A stretch of 64,000 nt of DNA from JANTGF01 sp963750735 (GTDB taxonomy: Bacteria; Bacteroidota; Bacteroidia; Bacteroidales; VadinHA17), in assembly GCA_963750735.1 (NCBI GenBank), contig CAVVRY010000007.1:1-64000 (forward strand). The letters are read 5' to 3'. The notes beneath the pieces were generated by a model. That model was given only the letters and a program-made list of their open reading frames with translations. It made no database searches and had not been told where the DNA came from. Numbering within the stretch: the stretch's first letter is position 1; each line of letters begins with the position of its first letter. A program made the position numbers and the translations under genes. Positions 1 through 9,132 of this stretch are shown here, piece by piece.

Positions 1-707
1 TTTTTATCACAGCGCATTCCATCCAAGCCAAAGTCTTCAAATTCATAGAAAAGTCTCTTGTTGCTTATATTTCCTTCAGGGGAAAGTTTATAGGCCCAGA
101 TTTTCCGCTGGATGCTTTCGTTCACATATAAAACACTATCACCCGGGGAAACTTCCACTCCATTGGTCGTTCCCATATTTTCTTCTAGGAGAATCACGTT
201 CCCATTCACATCAACTTTCCATAAATTCCCGGTAGATTCATCCCAATTCGGATCGCTCAGAAATAAAATATTGTTCGATGAAATAGCCAGGTCGTTTGGT
301 TGATTCATTTTTGCATTATGGGCGTATATCGAAATTTCTTTAGAGTTCATATCAACCTGCAAAACATTGTGCCCGGTATAATCAGCAATGAGCATTGATC
401 CGGCTGAATGAAACCGTATTCCATTTCCCGTACTGCCCTCAGGGAGTTTTACAAACAGGTCCGCATTTCCCTTGCTATCAACCATCCCTATTGTACCATC
501 CGATTGATAACTTACCAGGTACAACATACCATCATTGTGAAAAGCAGGGCCTTCAATCCCGGAAGTAAATTCCCCGGGTTTTGTAAAATCACTGGCTGCA
601 AAAAGCGAAGACTCACCTGAAGTACTCTTTTCATTTTGAGCAGTATCACTTCTGTTTACACAAGCCATTGGCAATAGAAACAGTAATCCTATTATAATTA
701 CTTTCAT
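1..707 (-). CDS. SMP-30/gluconolactonase-like lipoprotein, 3' end missing
   Basis: The frame opens at an ATG at 707 and stays open to the left edge, so only the first 235 or so residues are present. The start is a lipoprotein signal peptide: a short basic N-terminus, a hydrophobic core and the lipobox LPMAC at about residues 12-16. The rest has the repeated short beta-strand pattern of SMP-30/LRE beta-propellers (for example GNGIRFHSAGSMLIADYTGH, then NQPNDLAISSNNILFLSDP). Family members are often lactonases or sugar-acid hydrolases; the substrate cannot be read here. It follows the deaminase/deacetylase frame by 10 bases on the same strand, so it is probably the last known gene of that amino-sugar operon. 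Confidence 0.8.
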   Translation of the reverse strand, partial: MKVIIIGLLFLLPMACVNRSDTAQNEKSTSGESSLFAASDFTKPGEFTSGIEGPAFHNDGMLYLVSYQSDGTIGMVDSKGNADLFVKLPEGSTGNGIRFHSAGSMLIADYTGHNVLQVDMNSKEISIYAHNAKMNQPNDLAISSNNILFLSDPNWDESTGNLWKVDVNGNVILLEENMGTTNGVEVSPGDSVLYVNESIQRKIWAYKLSPEGNISNKRLFYEFEDFGLDGMRCDK

Positions 708-717
708 TCTAAAAGCT

Positions 718-1710
718 TTAAATATGATGTCTAACAAATGCCTCAAATGCCTGATATTCAGCCATCCCTAACTCGTCGTAAAGATTTGCTGTGGCATGAT
801 TACGGGCCTCAGCCCTTTGCCAGAATTCTCTGGCATCGGTACCCGGGAAAAGAGCTCTGTCTTTTTGCGACTGATGTTTAAAAATGGCCCTTCGTTTTCG
901 TTCAACCTCCTCAGGACTGAGGGGGACTGCCATATCAATTTCTGAAATTTTCCATTCCTGCCATGCGCCCCGATATAGCCATACCCAGCAGTCTTTCATC
1001 CAGTTTTCATTCCTCAATCTTTGAAGAGCCTGCAATATGGCATCCAGGCAGACCCTGTGGGTTCCATGTGGATCAGAAAGATCCCCCGCTGCATATACCT
1101 GGTGTGGTTTAATTTCTTGAAGCATATCCATAATAATCTGTACATCCTCCTCTCCCACAGGTTTCTTTTTTACTGTTCCTGTTTCATAAAAAGGCATATC
1201 AAGAAAATGAACATGGTCGTCGGGGATACCAACAAAACGACAAACATCTTTGGCTTCACTTCGTCGAATTAGGCCTTTTACCTGCCTAACTTCATCAGAA
1301 TCAACCTGCCCGGGCTTTTTACTTTTTATGAATTTGCGCACCCTCTGAAAAAGATCCTCGAATTCCTTGTATTCATTGGCATAAGCTGACTGGTATTCAG
1401 CCATAAAGTCGGCAAATCGGATTACATCATCATCAAAGACCGCAATATTTCCTGATGTCTGGTAAGCCACATGCACATCGTTTCCATGATCTACCAGGCG
1501 GATAAAAGTTCCTCCCATTGAAATAATATCATCATCGGGATGTGGGCTAAAAATGATAACTCTTTTTGGAAAGGGTACTGCCCTTTCAGGCCGTTGGGTA
1601 TCGTCAGCATTGGGTTTGCCTCCCGGCCATCCGGTGATGGTATGCTGCAATGCATTAAATATTTCAAGGTTGATTTGATAGGCAGAACCATATTCAGCTG
1701 CCAAGATCAC
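718..1710 (-). CDS. PIG-L family deacetylase domain, 3' half of frameshifted NagB fusion
   Basis: This frame encodes a PIG-L/LmbE-type zinc deacetylase domain: PHPDDDIISMGG is the metal-binding motif and DPHGTHR near residue 210 supplies the later histidines. In Bacteroides-type proteins the same domain is the C-terminal half of a glucosamine-6-phosphate deaminase of about 650 residues. The linker YGSAYQINLEIFNALQHT before the domain is what would continue from the NagB half. The only in-frame start is a GTG inside the end of the upstream frame, so this looks like a frameshift product rather than an independent gene. Removing one T near 1703-1705 fuses the two frames as SDLAAEYGSAYQ. Confidence 0.75.
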   Translation of the reverse strand: MILAAEYGSAYQINLEIFNALQHTITGWPGGKPNADDTQRPERAVPFPKRVIIFSPHPDDDIISMGGTFIRLVDHGNDVHVAYQTSGNIAVFDDDVIRFADFMAEYQSAYANEYKEFEDLFQRVRKFIKSKKPGQVDSDEVRQVKGLIRRSEAKDVCRFVGIPDDHVHFLDMPFYETGTVKKKPVGEEDVQIIMDMLQEIKPHQVYAAGDLSDPHGTHRVCLDAILQALQRLRNENWMKDCWVWLYRGAWQEWKISEIDMAVPLSPEEVERKRRAIFKHQSQKDRALFPGTDAREFWQRAEARNHATANLYDELGMAEYQAFEAFVRHHI

Positions 1711-2650
1711 TCATTCCATTGTCGTTGTAATCCCTGTTTGTAAGTTTTAGAATAGGCTTATCTACCTTCTGGCACAGCCATACTACTGCTTTTCGAATAA
1801 GCCGCTCGTCCCATTTTACAATTTCTACCAGCCAGGGAGTATTTATACGGGTAAGTTCAGCAGCTGAAGCAGATCCCAAAACCACAATAGCCTGGGGATG
1901 GTCCTGAATATAACTGGCTGGCAAAGCATCCGTTTTAGGCCCTTCGACCATGTCTTTTATTACCCCGGCTTTGCCTTCACCATAAGCCATCAGTATAATT
2001 CTCTTCGCCTCCAAAAAAGTTCCAACTCCCATAGTAATGGCTCTACGCGGAACATTTTCTTCGCCAAAAAAATCACTTGCAGAACCGGCTCGTGTAACAT
2101 AGTCCAGTGTAATTAATCTCGTTCTGGATTCTTTTCCTGAACCGGGTTCATTAAATCCAATATGGCCTGTTCTTCCAATTCCCAATAATTGAAGATCAAT
2201 TCCCCCGTTTTCGGTTATTTTCTTCTCAAAATCTTTGCAGTAATCAAACACTTTCTCAATCGGAATCGTTCCATCCGGAATGTGAATATTTTCTTTTTTT
2301 ATATCGATATGATCAAGAAAATATTCGTGCATATACCGACTGAAACTCTGGAGCATAGTGGGATCCATCGGATAATACTCATCGGTATTAAATGTTACAA
2401 CATTTCTAAAGCTCAATCCTTCTTCAGTATGCAACCTGACTAGTTCTTCATAGACTCCGATGGGGGTTGAACCGGTAGGAAGTCCAAATACACATTTTTT
2501 TCCCTGTTTACTTTTTTCTTTAATTAGGGCTGCAATTTCCAATGCCACTTTTTTAGAGGCCTCGCCGGCATTATCAAAAATCTGAACCGGGACTTTCTCA
2601 AAGTGACTTTGATTTGCATCCTGCTTTAATACTTTAAAATCTTCCCTCAT
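1694..2650 (-). CDS. nagB: Glucosamine-6-phosphate deaminase domain (5' half, frameshifted)
   Basis: NagB converts glucosamine-6-phosphate to fructose-6-phosphate and ammonia in the cytoplasm. Family motifs are clear: FGLPTGSTPIGVYEEL near residue 55, FNTDEYYPM near 85, and LLGIGRTGHIGFNEPGS near 155 with the catalytic Asp/His region. The protein continues past the usual end of single-domain NagB (about 266 residues) into WLCQKVDKPILKLTNRDYN, typical of the longer Bacteroidota fusion with a PIG-L domain. It then stops after a frame break at about 1703. The gene starts 30 bases after the real end of the upstream ROK kinase, so the two probably share a transcript. Confidence 0.88.
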   Translation of the reverse strand: MREDFKVLKQDANQSHFEKVPVQIFDNAGEASKKVALEIAALIKEKSKQGKKCVFGLPTGSTPIGVYEELVRLHTEEGLSFRNVVTFNTDEYYPMDPTMLQSFSRYMHEYFLDHIDIKKENIHIPDGTIPIEKVFDYCKDFEKKITENGGIDLQLLGIGRTGHIGFNEPGSGKESRTRLITLDYVTRAGSASDFFGEENVPRRAITMGVGTFLEAKRIILMAYGEGKAGVIKDMVEGPKTDALPASYIQDHPQAIVVLGSASAAELTRINTPWLVEIVKWDERLIRKAVVWLCQKVDKPILKLTNRDYNDNGMSDLGS

Positions 2651-2798
2651 TATTCATTTTCTTATTTGTAGGTTCATTTTTAAGCTTCGTCTAACTTATC
2701 CAGGGCAAAAGCATAAGCTCCCAGAGCAATGGAGCGGCTTGTACCATACCTTGAGATCCCAATACCTGTCCTCGCCAAGAGGATCGTACATAAGTTTT

Positions 2799-3788
2799 TC
2801 AGCTGGTTCGTGGAATATTTATCTCCTTCGATGCACCCTGAATAAATTTCTGCAGACTTTCAGGATCCTCCAGGTTGAATACTTTTTCAGCCAATCTGGG
2901 GAATTTTGCTCCACGAGGGCTTGTATAGGCACTGTTCATAGCTTCCACTGTTTTCTTTAAGAAAACCGGATGAGCGGCTGAGATACCACCCCCAATTACC
3001 ACCAGCCCATCCACTAGCGTTACCACTGTTGCCATTGATTCACCCAGTGCCAGGGCCATCTTTTCATATGATTTTTTAGCTGCATTACTGTCCCCGGAAA
3101 TCTGTCCAATTGCCATTTCAAAAATTTCCTTTGGCTCAGGAGCTGAATCCAAATCAATTCTTGCATAAGAAGCATATCCCTTTTTAATGGCGCGAATACT
3201 TATACTTTCTTCCACATTTGTTTTTAAGTCGTATATATCACGCAGCAACCAGGCTTCAGCACCAAGGGAGTTGTCACCAACCAGCAACTTACCGTTCATC
3301 ACAATTCCACCTCCAAACCCCGTTCCCAGAGTAAATCCAATCAGGTTTCTGTACCTTTTCGGACTACCTCCTTTTTCCAATAAATTATTGATATAGGGAA
3401 GAAAACCTGCAATAGCCTCCCCATAAGCAAATAAGCTTCCATCGTTGTTAATAAAAACTGGCATTTTGAATTCTCTTTCCAGCATAGGTCCCAGTGCTAT
3501 TCCACCCCTGAAAGCAGGCAAATTTGGTAAGTCTCCGATCACTCCGGCAGGGTAATCACTTGGCCCGGGAAAGGCAAAACTAATTGCCTCGGAATCTTGC
3601 TTGAGTGATTGCCTGATTTTGCCAAAACCGGTAACCAAGGTTTCAAGGCATAAATCGAGGTTTGAAGCATTGGATGGAAGACTTATTGTTTCTACAATTT
3701 CTTTACCGCCCTGCATAGCAGAAAAAACAAAGTTTGTGCCACCAGCATCAAGGGTCATTACTATTCTTTTATCTTTTTCAATGTGCAT
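2799..3788 (-). CDS. ROK-family sugar kinase, C-terminus frameshifted
   Basis: A ROK kinase that phosphorylates a hexose or N-acetylhexosamine with ATP. The phosphate-binding start is VMTLDAGGTNFVFSAM (residues 10-25); FINNDGSLFAYGEA near 115 and GFTLGTGFGGGIVMNGKLL near 150 are the ROK motifs, and VVIGGGISAAHP near 265 is the second glycine loop. The usual ROK zinc-cysteine cluster is not seen. The frame stops at 2799, but the expected C-terminus is present beyond it in two other frames: AEKLMYDPLGEDR, then RTGIGISRYGTSRSIALGAY, ending at a stop at 2680. Two extra bases, near 2799 and 2773, explain this. It lies upstream of nagB and diverges from the SIS gene. Confidence 0.82.
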   Translation of the reverse strand: MHIEKDKRIVMTLDAGGTNFVFSAMQGGKEIVETISLPSNASNLDLCLETLVTGFGKIRQSLKQDSEAISFAFPGPSDYPAGVIGDLPNLPAFRGGIALGPMLEREFKMPVFINNDGSLFAYGEAIAGFLPYINNLLEKGGSPKRYRNLIGFTLGTGFGGGIVMNGKLLVGDNSLGAEAWLLRDIYDLKTNVEESISIRAIKKGYASYARIDLDSAPEPKEIFEMAIGQISGDSNAAKKSYEKMALALGESMATVVTLVDGLVVIGGGISAAHPVFLKKTVEAMNSAYTSPRGAKFPRLAEKVFNLEDPESLQKFIQGASKEINIPRTS

Positions 3789-4006
3789 AATCAGGAATGT
3801 CTAAGTCAGAATATTCAAAATGAAATAAGGATTGCTAAATTAACAAAAATGGCTCACTTTACATTTTTTAAGGCTTTTTGTTTTGGTAATATTTTCATGT
3901 TTTTTATGTGAGATGGGAAACTGATCCATTGCAGAAATATCCTTGTTTCAGAATCTTGGTCTTTTAGAATTTGATTATGTTTGCAGATTATAGAATCAGA
4001 AATATT

Positions 4007-4618
4007 ATGACAGATACCATACGCAATATACTCAAAGAGGAAGCCGATGCCATAACGAATATACCCATTACAGACTCCTTTGAAAAGACCATAAACCTCG
4101 TATTCAGAAATGTTCATGAAAAAAATGGCAAAGTTATTACCAGCGGTATGGGAAAGGCAGGTCAGATTGCCATCAACATAGCTACCACATTTAGCTCAAC
4201 CGGGACACCTTCAATTTTTTTACATCCCAGTGACGCCCAACATGGTGATTTAGGCGTTATTCAGGAAAATGATGTTTTCTTCCTGATTTCAAACTCAGGA
4301 AAAACGCGTGAAATCATAGAGTTAGTTGAGTTGGCAAAAAACCTGAATCCCATTTTACCTATAATAGTAATTAGCAGTCAGAAAGATAGTCCTCTTGCTA
4401 AATTGGCCAATGTTGTAATTCTTACAGGAAATCCAAAGGAAGTTTGCCCGCTAGGCCTTTCTCCTACTACTTCTACTACCGTTATGACCGTAATTGGGGA
4501 TGCGCTAGTAGTATGTATGATGAAAAAAATTGGGTTTACTGCCAGTGATTATGCACTCAGGCATCATGGTGGGTACCTGGGTTCAAAATCAAGGGAAGCT
4601 GCCCGAAACGGATACTAA
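4007..4618 (+). CDS. SIS-domain sugar-phosphate isomerase
   Basis: A single SIS domain of about 203 residues, like the N-terminal part of arabinose-5-phosphate isomerases (KdsD/GutQ) but without the two CBS domains. Key stretches are KVITSGMGKAGQIA, FLHPSDAQHGDLG, the phosphosugar-binding serine motif FLISNSGKTREIIEL, and the C-terminal YALRHHGGYLGSKSR. I chose the ATG at 4007 (MTDTIRNILKEE) because homologues begin there; the frame stays open to an ATG at 3971. CBS-less versions occur in Bacteroidota near amino-sugar genes. It diverges from the ROK kinase, so a role in sugar-phosphate interconversion is likely, but the exact substrate is not known. Confidence 0.85.
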   Translation: MTDTIRNILKEEADAITNIPITDSFEKTINLVFRNVHEKNGKVITSGMGKAGQIAINIATTFSSTGTPSIFLHPSDAQHGDLGVIQENDVFFLISNSGKTREIIELVELAKNLNPILPIIVISSQKDSPLAKLANVVILTGNPKEVCPLGLSPTTSTTVMTVIGDALVVCMMKKIGFTASDYALRHHGGYLGSKSREAARNGY

Positions 4619-4694
4619 TCCTTATAGAACAATGATTTTTGCGATTAAAATTTTTGTTGCAAATTAATTATCCATTAGCTTTTAAAACCTGAAA

Positions 4695-5558
4695 TCATTT
4701 TTCTTCCGAAAGTTGTTTTTTATACAATTCCAGGTTTTTAAGTTGTTCTTCGCTCAAGTTGGGGTATTTCATATCAAAACTCTCCAGCGTATTTATGATA
4801 ATCTCGGAAATGAGGTACCTGGTGAAAGCTTTTTCATCAGCCGGAATTATATACCATGGTGCGTTTTCGGTACTAGTTTTCATTATAGCCTCCTCATAAC
4901 ATTTTTGATACTCTTCCCAATGAGCTCTTTCTTTTAAGTCAGAGGAAGAAAATTTCCAGTTCTTTGAGGGAGTTTCCAGACGTTTAACAAATCTTTGCCT
5001 TTGCTCCTCTTTTGAAAGATGAAGGAAAAACTTAATCGGGATGATTCCATTCTCATAAATATACCTCTCAAAATCTCTCATCTGCCGATACCTGCGTTCC
5101 CAGATATCCTCATCCATAAATTCATCTGGTAACCTCTGATATTCAATAAGATTATGAACCTTCACAACAAGTACCTCTTCATAATAGGAACGGTTAAATA
5201 TCCCAATACGGCCTCTTTCTGGTAGTGATTTTGAAGTCCTCCAGAGATAATCGTGATCCAATTCATTTTGCGAGGGCTGTTTAAAGCTGAACACCTGTGT
5301 GCCCTGTGGATTAACACCTGTCATAACATGCTTGATAGCACTATCCTTACCGGCAGCATCCATGGCCTGAAAAATTATTAGCAAACCATAATTATTATGT
5401 GCGTAAAGTAAATCCTGCAGCTCAGCCATTCTCTCAAGGTTCTTTTGCAGGTCCTTTTTGGCCTCTTTTTTGGTAACGCCGTTATCGGGCAATATGGTTG
5501 GATATTTTTCTAAATCAACAACATCACCTTCTTTAACTAAAAAATCAGTGATATTCAT
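4695..5558 (-). CDS. ppk2: Polyphosphate kinase 2 family phosphotransferase
   Basis: PPK2 enzymes move phosphate between polyphosphate and nucleotides. The Walker A-like loop IIFQAMDAAGKDSAI, the following GVNPQGTQVFSFKQPS, the lid region LPERGRIGIFNRSYYEEVLV, and FFLHLSKEEQRQRF with ETPSKNWKFSSSDL are all family hallmarks. The start at 5558 (MNITDFLVKEGD) fits the family; 19 more codons are open upstream. The product is 287 residues, normal for a one-domain PPK2. The sequence most resembles the group annotated as polyphosphate:nucleotide phosphotransferase (class III-like), so AMP or ADP is the likely acceptor, an inference. It converges with the SIS gene; I see no clear terminator between them. 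Confidence 0.9.
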   Translation of the reverse strand: MNITDFLVKEGDVVDLEKYPTILPDNGVTKKEAKKDLQKNLERMAELQDLLYAHNNYGLLIIFQAMDAAGKDSAIKHVMTGVNPQGTQVFSFKQPSQNELDHDYLWRTSKSLPERGRIGIFNRSYYEEVLVVKVHNLIEYQRLPDEFMDEDIWERRYRQMRDFERYIYENGIIPIKFFLHLSKEEQRQRFVKRLETPSKNWKFSSSDLKERAHWEEYQKCYEEAIMKTSTENAPWYIIPADEKAFTRYLISEIIINTLESFDMKYPNLSEEQLKNLELYKKQLSEEK

Positions 5559-5654
5559 AATGTGTGTTTTTTCATATATATATAAATTAAGTGCAGAATA
5601 ATTTTCTAGCAGCACAATCCTGAACTTTCTAAGTTCTGAAAGAACCGAATTGAT

Positions 5655-6356
5655 TTATTCTTCAGTCTTTTTATCTTCGAAGAACATTCGGTATGCAAGC
5701 CCAGCAAGTATGGCTCCAACAATGGGTGCTACCCAGAAAAGCCACAATTGAGACAAAGCCCAGTCACCAACAAATATTGCAGGTCCGGTACTCCGTGCCG
5801 GATTTACCGATGTATTGGTAACAGGAATACTAATAAGGTGTATCAACGTCAGCATCAAGCCTATAGCAATTCCTGCAAAACCTTTTGGAGCCCGCTTATC
5901 AGTTGCTCCCATTATAACTAAAACGAACATAAATGTCATTACAATTTCTGTAACCAGAGCGGCAGCAAGTGAATAACCACCTGGTGAATGGTCACCATAT
6001 CCATTGGAGGCCAAACCACTGCTTATGTCAAAACCGGCCTGTCCGCTTGCAATAAAGTATAAAACTCCGGCTGCAGCAATAGCTCCAAGAACCTGGGAAA
6101 TTATGTATGGAACAAGCTCCGAAGCCGGGAATCTTCCCCCGGACCATAAGCCAAAAGAAACCGCAGGATTCAAATGACATCCGGAAATATGTCCAATTGC
6201 ATAAACCATTGTAAGAACTGTAAGTCCAAAAGCAATGGATACACCTAATAAACCAATTCCTACCTGAGGAAAAGCAGCGGCCAGAACAGCACTTCCTGCA
6301 CCACCAAGCACCAACCAGAAGGTTCCTATAAACTCTGCTCCCAATTTTTTAACCAT
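5655..6356 (-). CDS. aqpZ: Aquaporin Z-type water channel
   Basis: An inner-membrane water channel of 233 residues with six hydrophobic segments and two half-helices carrying the NPA motifs: GCHLNPAVSFG near residue 61 and TSVNPARSTGPA near 185. The arginine after the second NPA and the histidine earlier (LIHLISIP) belong to the selectivity filter of water-specific aquaporins, so AqpZ is more likely than a glycerol facilitator. The start MVKKLGAEFIGTFWLVLGG is the standard AqpZ N-terminus. It is leftward, 96 bases ahead of ppk2, so the two may be co-transcribed. Confidence 0.95.
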   Translation of the reverse strand: MVKKLGAEFIGTFWLVLGGAGSAVLAAAFPQVGIGLLGVSIAFGLTVLTMVYAIGHISGCHLNPAVSFGLWSGGRFPASELVPYIISQVLGAIAAAGVLYFIASGQAGFDISSGLASNGYGDHSPGGYSLAAALVTEIVMTFMFVLVIMGATDKRAPKGFAGIAIGLMLTLIHLISIPVTNTSVNPARSTGPAIFVGDWALSQLWLFWVAPIVGAILAGLAYRMFFEDKKTEE

Positions 6357-6566
6357 AAGATGTAAATTTAAGTGAATAAAAAGTTAAGGATTTCCATGCA
6401 AAATAGGCTACTAATTTCACTTTTCTAACATACATACAATTCATTAAGAATGCAAAAAAAATTTAATTTCAAAAAAAATTTAGATCATGCCAATGATTTG
6501 GTAATAAGCTTCCATCAAATTAGTATTTTTGTCTGAAGCGAAAAATCTATCTCAAAAAATCAACAA

Positions 6567-8093
6567 ATGGATTGGAAAAAATTGCAAAATGGCTCTGATA
6601 TTCGCGGAGTTGCCATGGATGGAATAGAAGGTGAAATAGTCAATCTGAATCCACAGGTTGCTTCTATAATAGGAAGAGCCTTTTCTCAATGGCTTTCCCA
6701 CCAATCAGGCAAACCTGAAAGCCAACTTAAAATTTCATTAGGCCGGGATCCCAGAATAACAGGGCATAAATTGGGAATGGCCCTAAGCAATGGTATACAA
6801 GCTGGATTAGCAAAAGTTTATGATGCTGGCATCGCCTCAACCCCTGCTATGTTTATGAGTACTCAATTCAATGAATACCAGATGGATGGAGCAATCATGA
6901 TCACAGCCAGTCATCTCCCTTTCAACAGAAATGGAATGAAGTTTTTTACTCCCTCTGGTGGATTGGAAAAAAGAGACATAAGTGCGATACTTGAACTTGC
7001 CGAAGAATTAAAACCTGTTGATAGAACAGAGCCCATTGATGAGAGCATTGATTTAATGGATAGGTACAGTATCCATCTAAGAGAGATTATTAGCCAAGGA
7101 ATTGATACTACAACTTCTAAAGAAAAACCTTTGGATGGATTCAAAATAATAGTTGATGCTGGCAACGGATCGGGAGGTTTTTTTGCGACACAGGTACTTG
7201 AGAAACTTGGCGCCGATGTAAAAGACAGTCTATTTCTTGAACCGGATGGAATGTTCCCAAATCATATTCCAAACCCTGAGAATTCCAAAGCAATGCAATC
7301 AATTATTGAGGCAGTAAAAATGCATAAGGCAGACCTTGGGATTATTTTCGATACTGACGTCGATCGAGCAGCATTTGTTGATCACAATGGAAACCCAGTC
7401 AACAGGAACAAGCTTATTGCGCTGGTTGCAGCCATAATACTTGAAAGATATCCCATGAGCTGGATAGTTACCGACTCCATAACCTCTGATGGTTTAACAG
7501 ATTTTATTCATAAGAACCTAAGAGGCAGCCATCACCGATTCAAGCGTGGCTACAAAAATGTAATCAATGAGGGCATTTCATTGGATAGAACCGGAAAAGA
7601 ATGCCACCTTGCCATTGAAACATCAGGGCATGCAGCCATAAAAGAGAATCAATGGCTTGATGATGGAGCCTACCTGGCAGCAATAATTGTAGTAAAAATG
7701 GCTAAAATGAAAATTGAAGGAAATGGGGAGCTAGCTGACTTAATCAATGACTTGCCACTCCCTTTAGAATCTGAGGAATTCAGGCTCAAAATCTTAGATG
7801 AAGATTTTAAAGAAAGTGGAGGCCAACTGCTTTCAAGTATTGAAGAATACTCTGAAAAGATGCAAGGTTGGTCCATGGTTCCAAATAATTATGAAGGAAT
7901 ACGAGTTAAATGTGACAAGCACAGTGGCAATGGATGGTTCCTGTTGCGTATGTCATTGCACGATCCGGTAATGCCCTTAAATATTGAATCAGAAAGCGAT
8001 GGGGGCGTTGAACTCATTAGGGAAAAACTGGTAGATTTTTTTGAAAGTAAAGAAGGAATTGATGTTTCCGTGCTTAAGAATTTCAAAAAGTAA
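6567..8093 (+). CDS. Phosphomannomutase/phosphoglucomutase family protein
   Basis: An alpha-D-phosphohexomutase of 508 residues. The four expected loops are present in order: the phosphoserine loop ITASHLPFNRNGMKFF near residue 112, the metal loop IIFDTDVDRAAF near 265, the sugar-binding loop LAIETSGHAAIKENQW near 350, and a C-terminal phosphate-binding region (NNYEGIRVKCDKHSGNGW) near 440. These enzymes interconvert sugar-1- and sugar-6-phosphates. The active serine is preceded by TA and followed by HLP rather than the usual HNP, a common variation. Specificity (mannose, glucose or other) cannot be assigned. It diverges from aqpZ and lies 106 bases upstream of a PfkB kinase. Confidence 0.9.
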   Translation: MDWKKLQNGSDIRGVAMDGIEGEIVNLNPQVASIIGRAFSQWLSHQSGKPESQLKISLGRDPRITGHKLGMALSNGIQAGLAKVYDAGIASTPAMFMSTQFNEYQMDGAIMITASHLPFNRNGMKFFTPSGGLEKRDISAILELAEELKPVDRTEPIDESIDLMDRYSIHLREIISQGIDTTTSKEKPLDGFKIIVDAGNGSGGFFATQVLEKLGADVKDSLFLEPDGMFPNHIPNPENSKAMQSIIEAVKMHKADLGIIFDTDVDRAAFVDHNGNPVNRNKLIALVAAIILERYPMSWIVTDSITSDGLTDFIHKNLRGSHHRFKRGYKNVINEGISLDRTGKECHLAIETSGHAAIKENQWLDDGAYLAAIIVVKMAKMKIEGNGELADLINDLPLPLESEEFRLKILDEDFKESGGQLLSSIEEYSEKMQGWSMVPNNYEGIRVKCDKHSGNGWFLLRMSLHDPVMPLNIESESDGGVELIREKLVDFFESKEGIDVSVLKNFKK

Positions 8094-8199
8094 TAAGAAC
8101 AATACTTCTGTTCTTGAATTTTGGAATAATGGATTGAGGAAATGAGTGAATCATCAAATGCAATAGATGGTTTTGATTTATTATAACAATAATTGAAAA

Positions 8200-9132
8200 A
8201 TGGCTAAAATATACACACTTGGAGAAAGCTTACTGGAACTGATTTTTAAAAATGGAAAACAAATAAAAGCCATTGCGGGCGGTTCTGCAATTAATACGGC
8301 AGTCTCATTGGGGAGGCTAAAACTGCCAGTTCATATTTTGAGTGAATTTGGTCTCGATGAAGATGGGGCAAAGCTGGAGGATTTTTTTAATAAGAATGAT
8401 GTAGGTATTGAAAATGTTTACCGACACAAGGATGGTAAAACCACTGTTTCAAATGCAATTCTTAATGAGAAAAATGAAGCCAGATATACTTTTTTTTCCG
8501 ATCCGCCGCAGGAAAGATTTAACATTCCATTTCCGGAATTTAAGGCAGATGATATCCTATTAATGGGTTCCTGGTTTGCTATTAACCCTGAGCTGCGGAA
8601 AAAAGTTTTGGAGGTTATTAGCCTGGCCAGAGATGCCGGAACTCTCATTGTTTACGATCCAAATTTCCGGGAAGCACATCTGGCACTCATGGAAGAGTTA
8701 AAACCCACTCTCCAGGAAAATATTGCTATTGCAAATATAGTTAGGGGTTCAAATGAGGATTTTGAGTATATTTTCAATACCAAAGATCCAAAAAAGGTTT
8801 TTGATCAAGTTCCATCGGAAAATCCCAGTTTGATATATACAATGGGCAAACAAGGTGTATTATTACAAACAAATAATTACGAGAATCTATTCCCAACACC
8901 TGAAATTCAACCAGTTTCGACTATTGGAGCCGGAGATAATTTTAATGCAGGCCTGATCTTTGGCCTTTATTCCAAGAAAATTCACCGTGAAAACCTACCC
9001 CGGTTGGCTAACAAGGACTGGGACTATTTAATTCAGACCGGTATTCAGTTTGCCTCAAATGTTTGTATGTCAGATGAGAATTATATATCAGAAGAATTCT
9101 CACGCAGCATTAGAGAGATCATTTCAGATTAG
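8200..9132 (+). CDS. PfkB-family carbohydrate kinase (fructokinase-like)
   Basis: A ribokinase-fold sugar kinase of 310 residues. The N-terminal AGGSAINTAVSLGRL is the first PfkB signature and STIGAGDNFNAGLIFGLY near residue 245 is the second, with the catalytic Asp in GAGDNFNAG. YDPNFREAH in the middle is typical of fructokinase-like members. The most likely substrate is fructose or another ketose, which I infer only from family resemblance. It shares strand with the phosphohexomutase upstream and its last nine bases overlap the end of the convergent dehydrogenase gene, so no separate terminator fits between them. Confidence 0.88.
   Translation: MAKIYTLGESLLELIFKNGKQIKAIAGGSAINTAVSLGRLKLPVHILSEFGLDEDGAKLEDFFNKNDVGIENVYRHKDGKTTVSNAILNEKNEARYTFFSDPPQERFNIPFPEFKADDILLMGSWFAINPELRKKVLEVISLARDAGTLIVYDPNFREAHLALMEELKPTLQENIAIANIVRGSNEDFEYIFNTKDPKKVFDQVPSENPSLIYTMGKQGVLLQTNNYENLFPTPEIQPVSTIGAGDNFNAGLIFGLYSKKIHRENLPRLANKDWDYLIQTGIQFASNVCMSDENYISEEFSRSIREIISD

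Noticed and set aside
9124..9132. Nine-base overlap of convergent genes as a regulatory feature
   Set aside because: Short tail-to-tail overlaps are common and need no special explanation.
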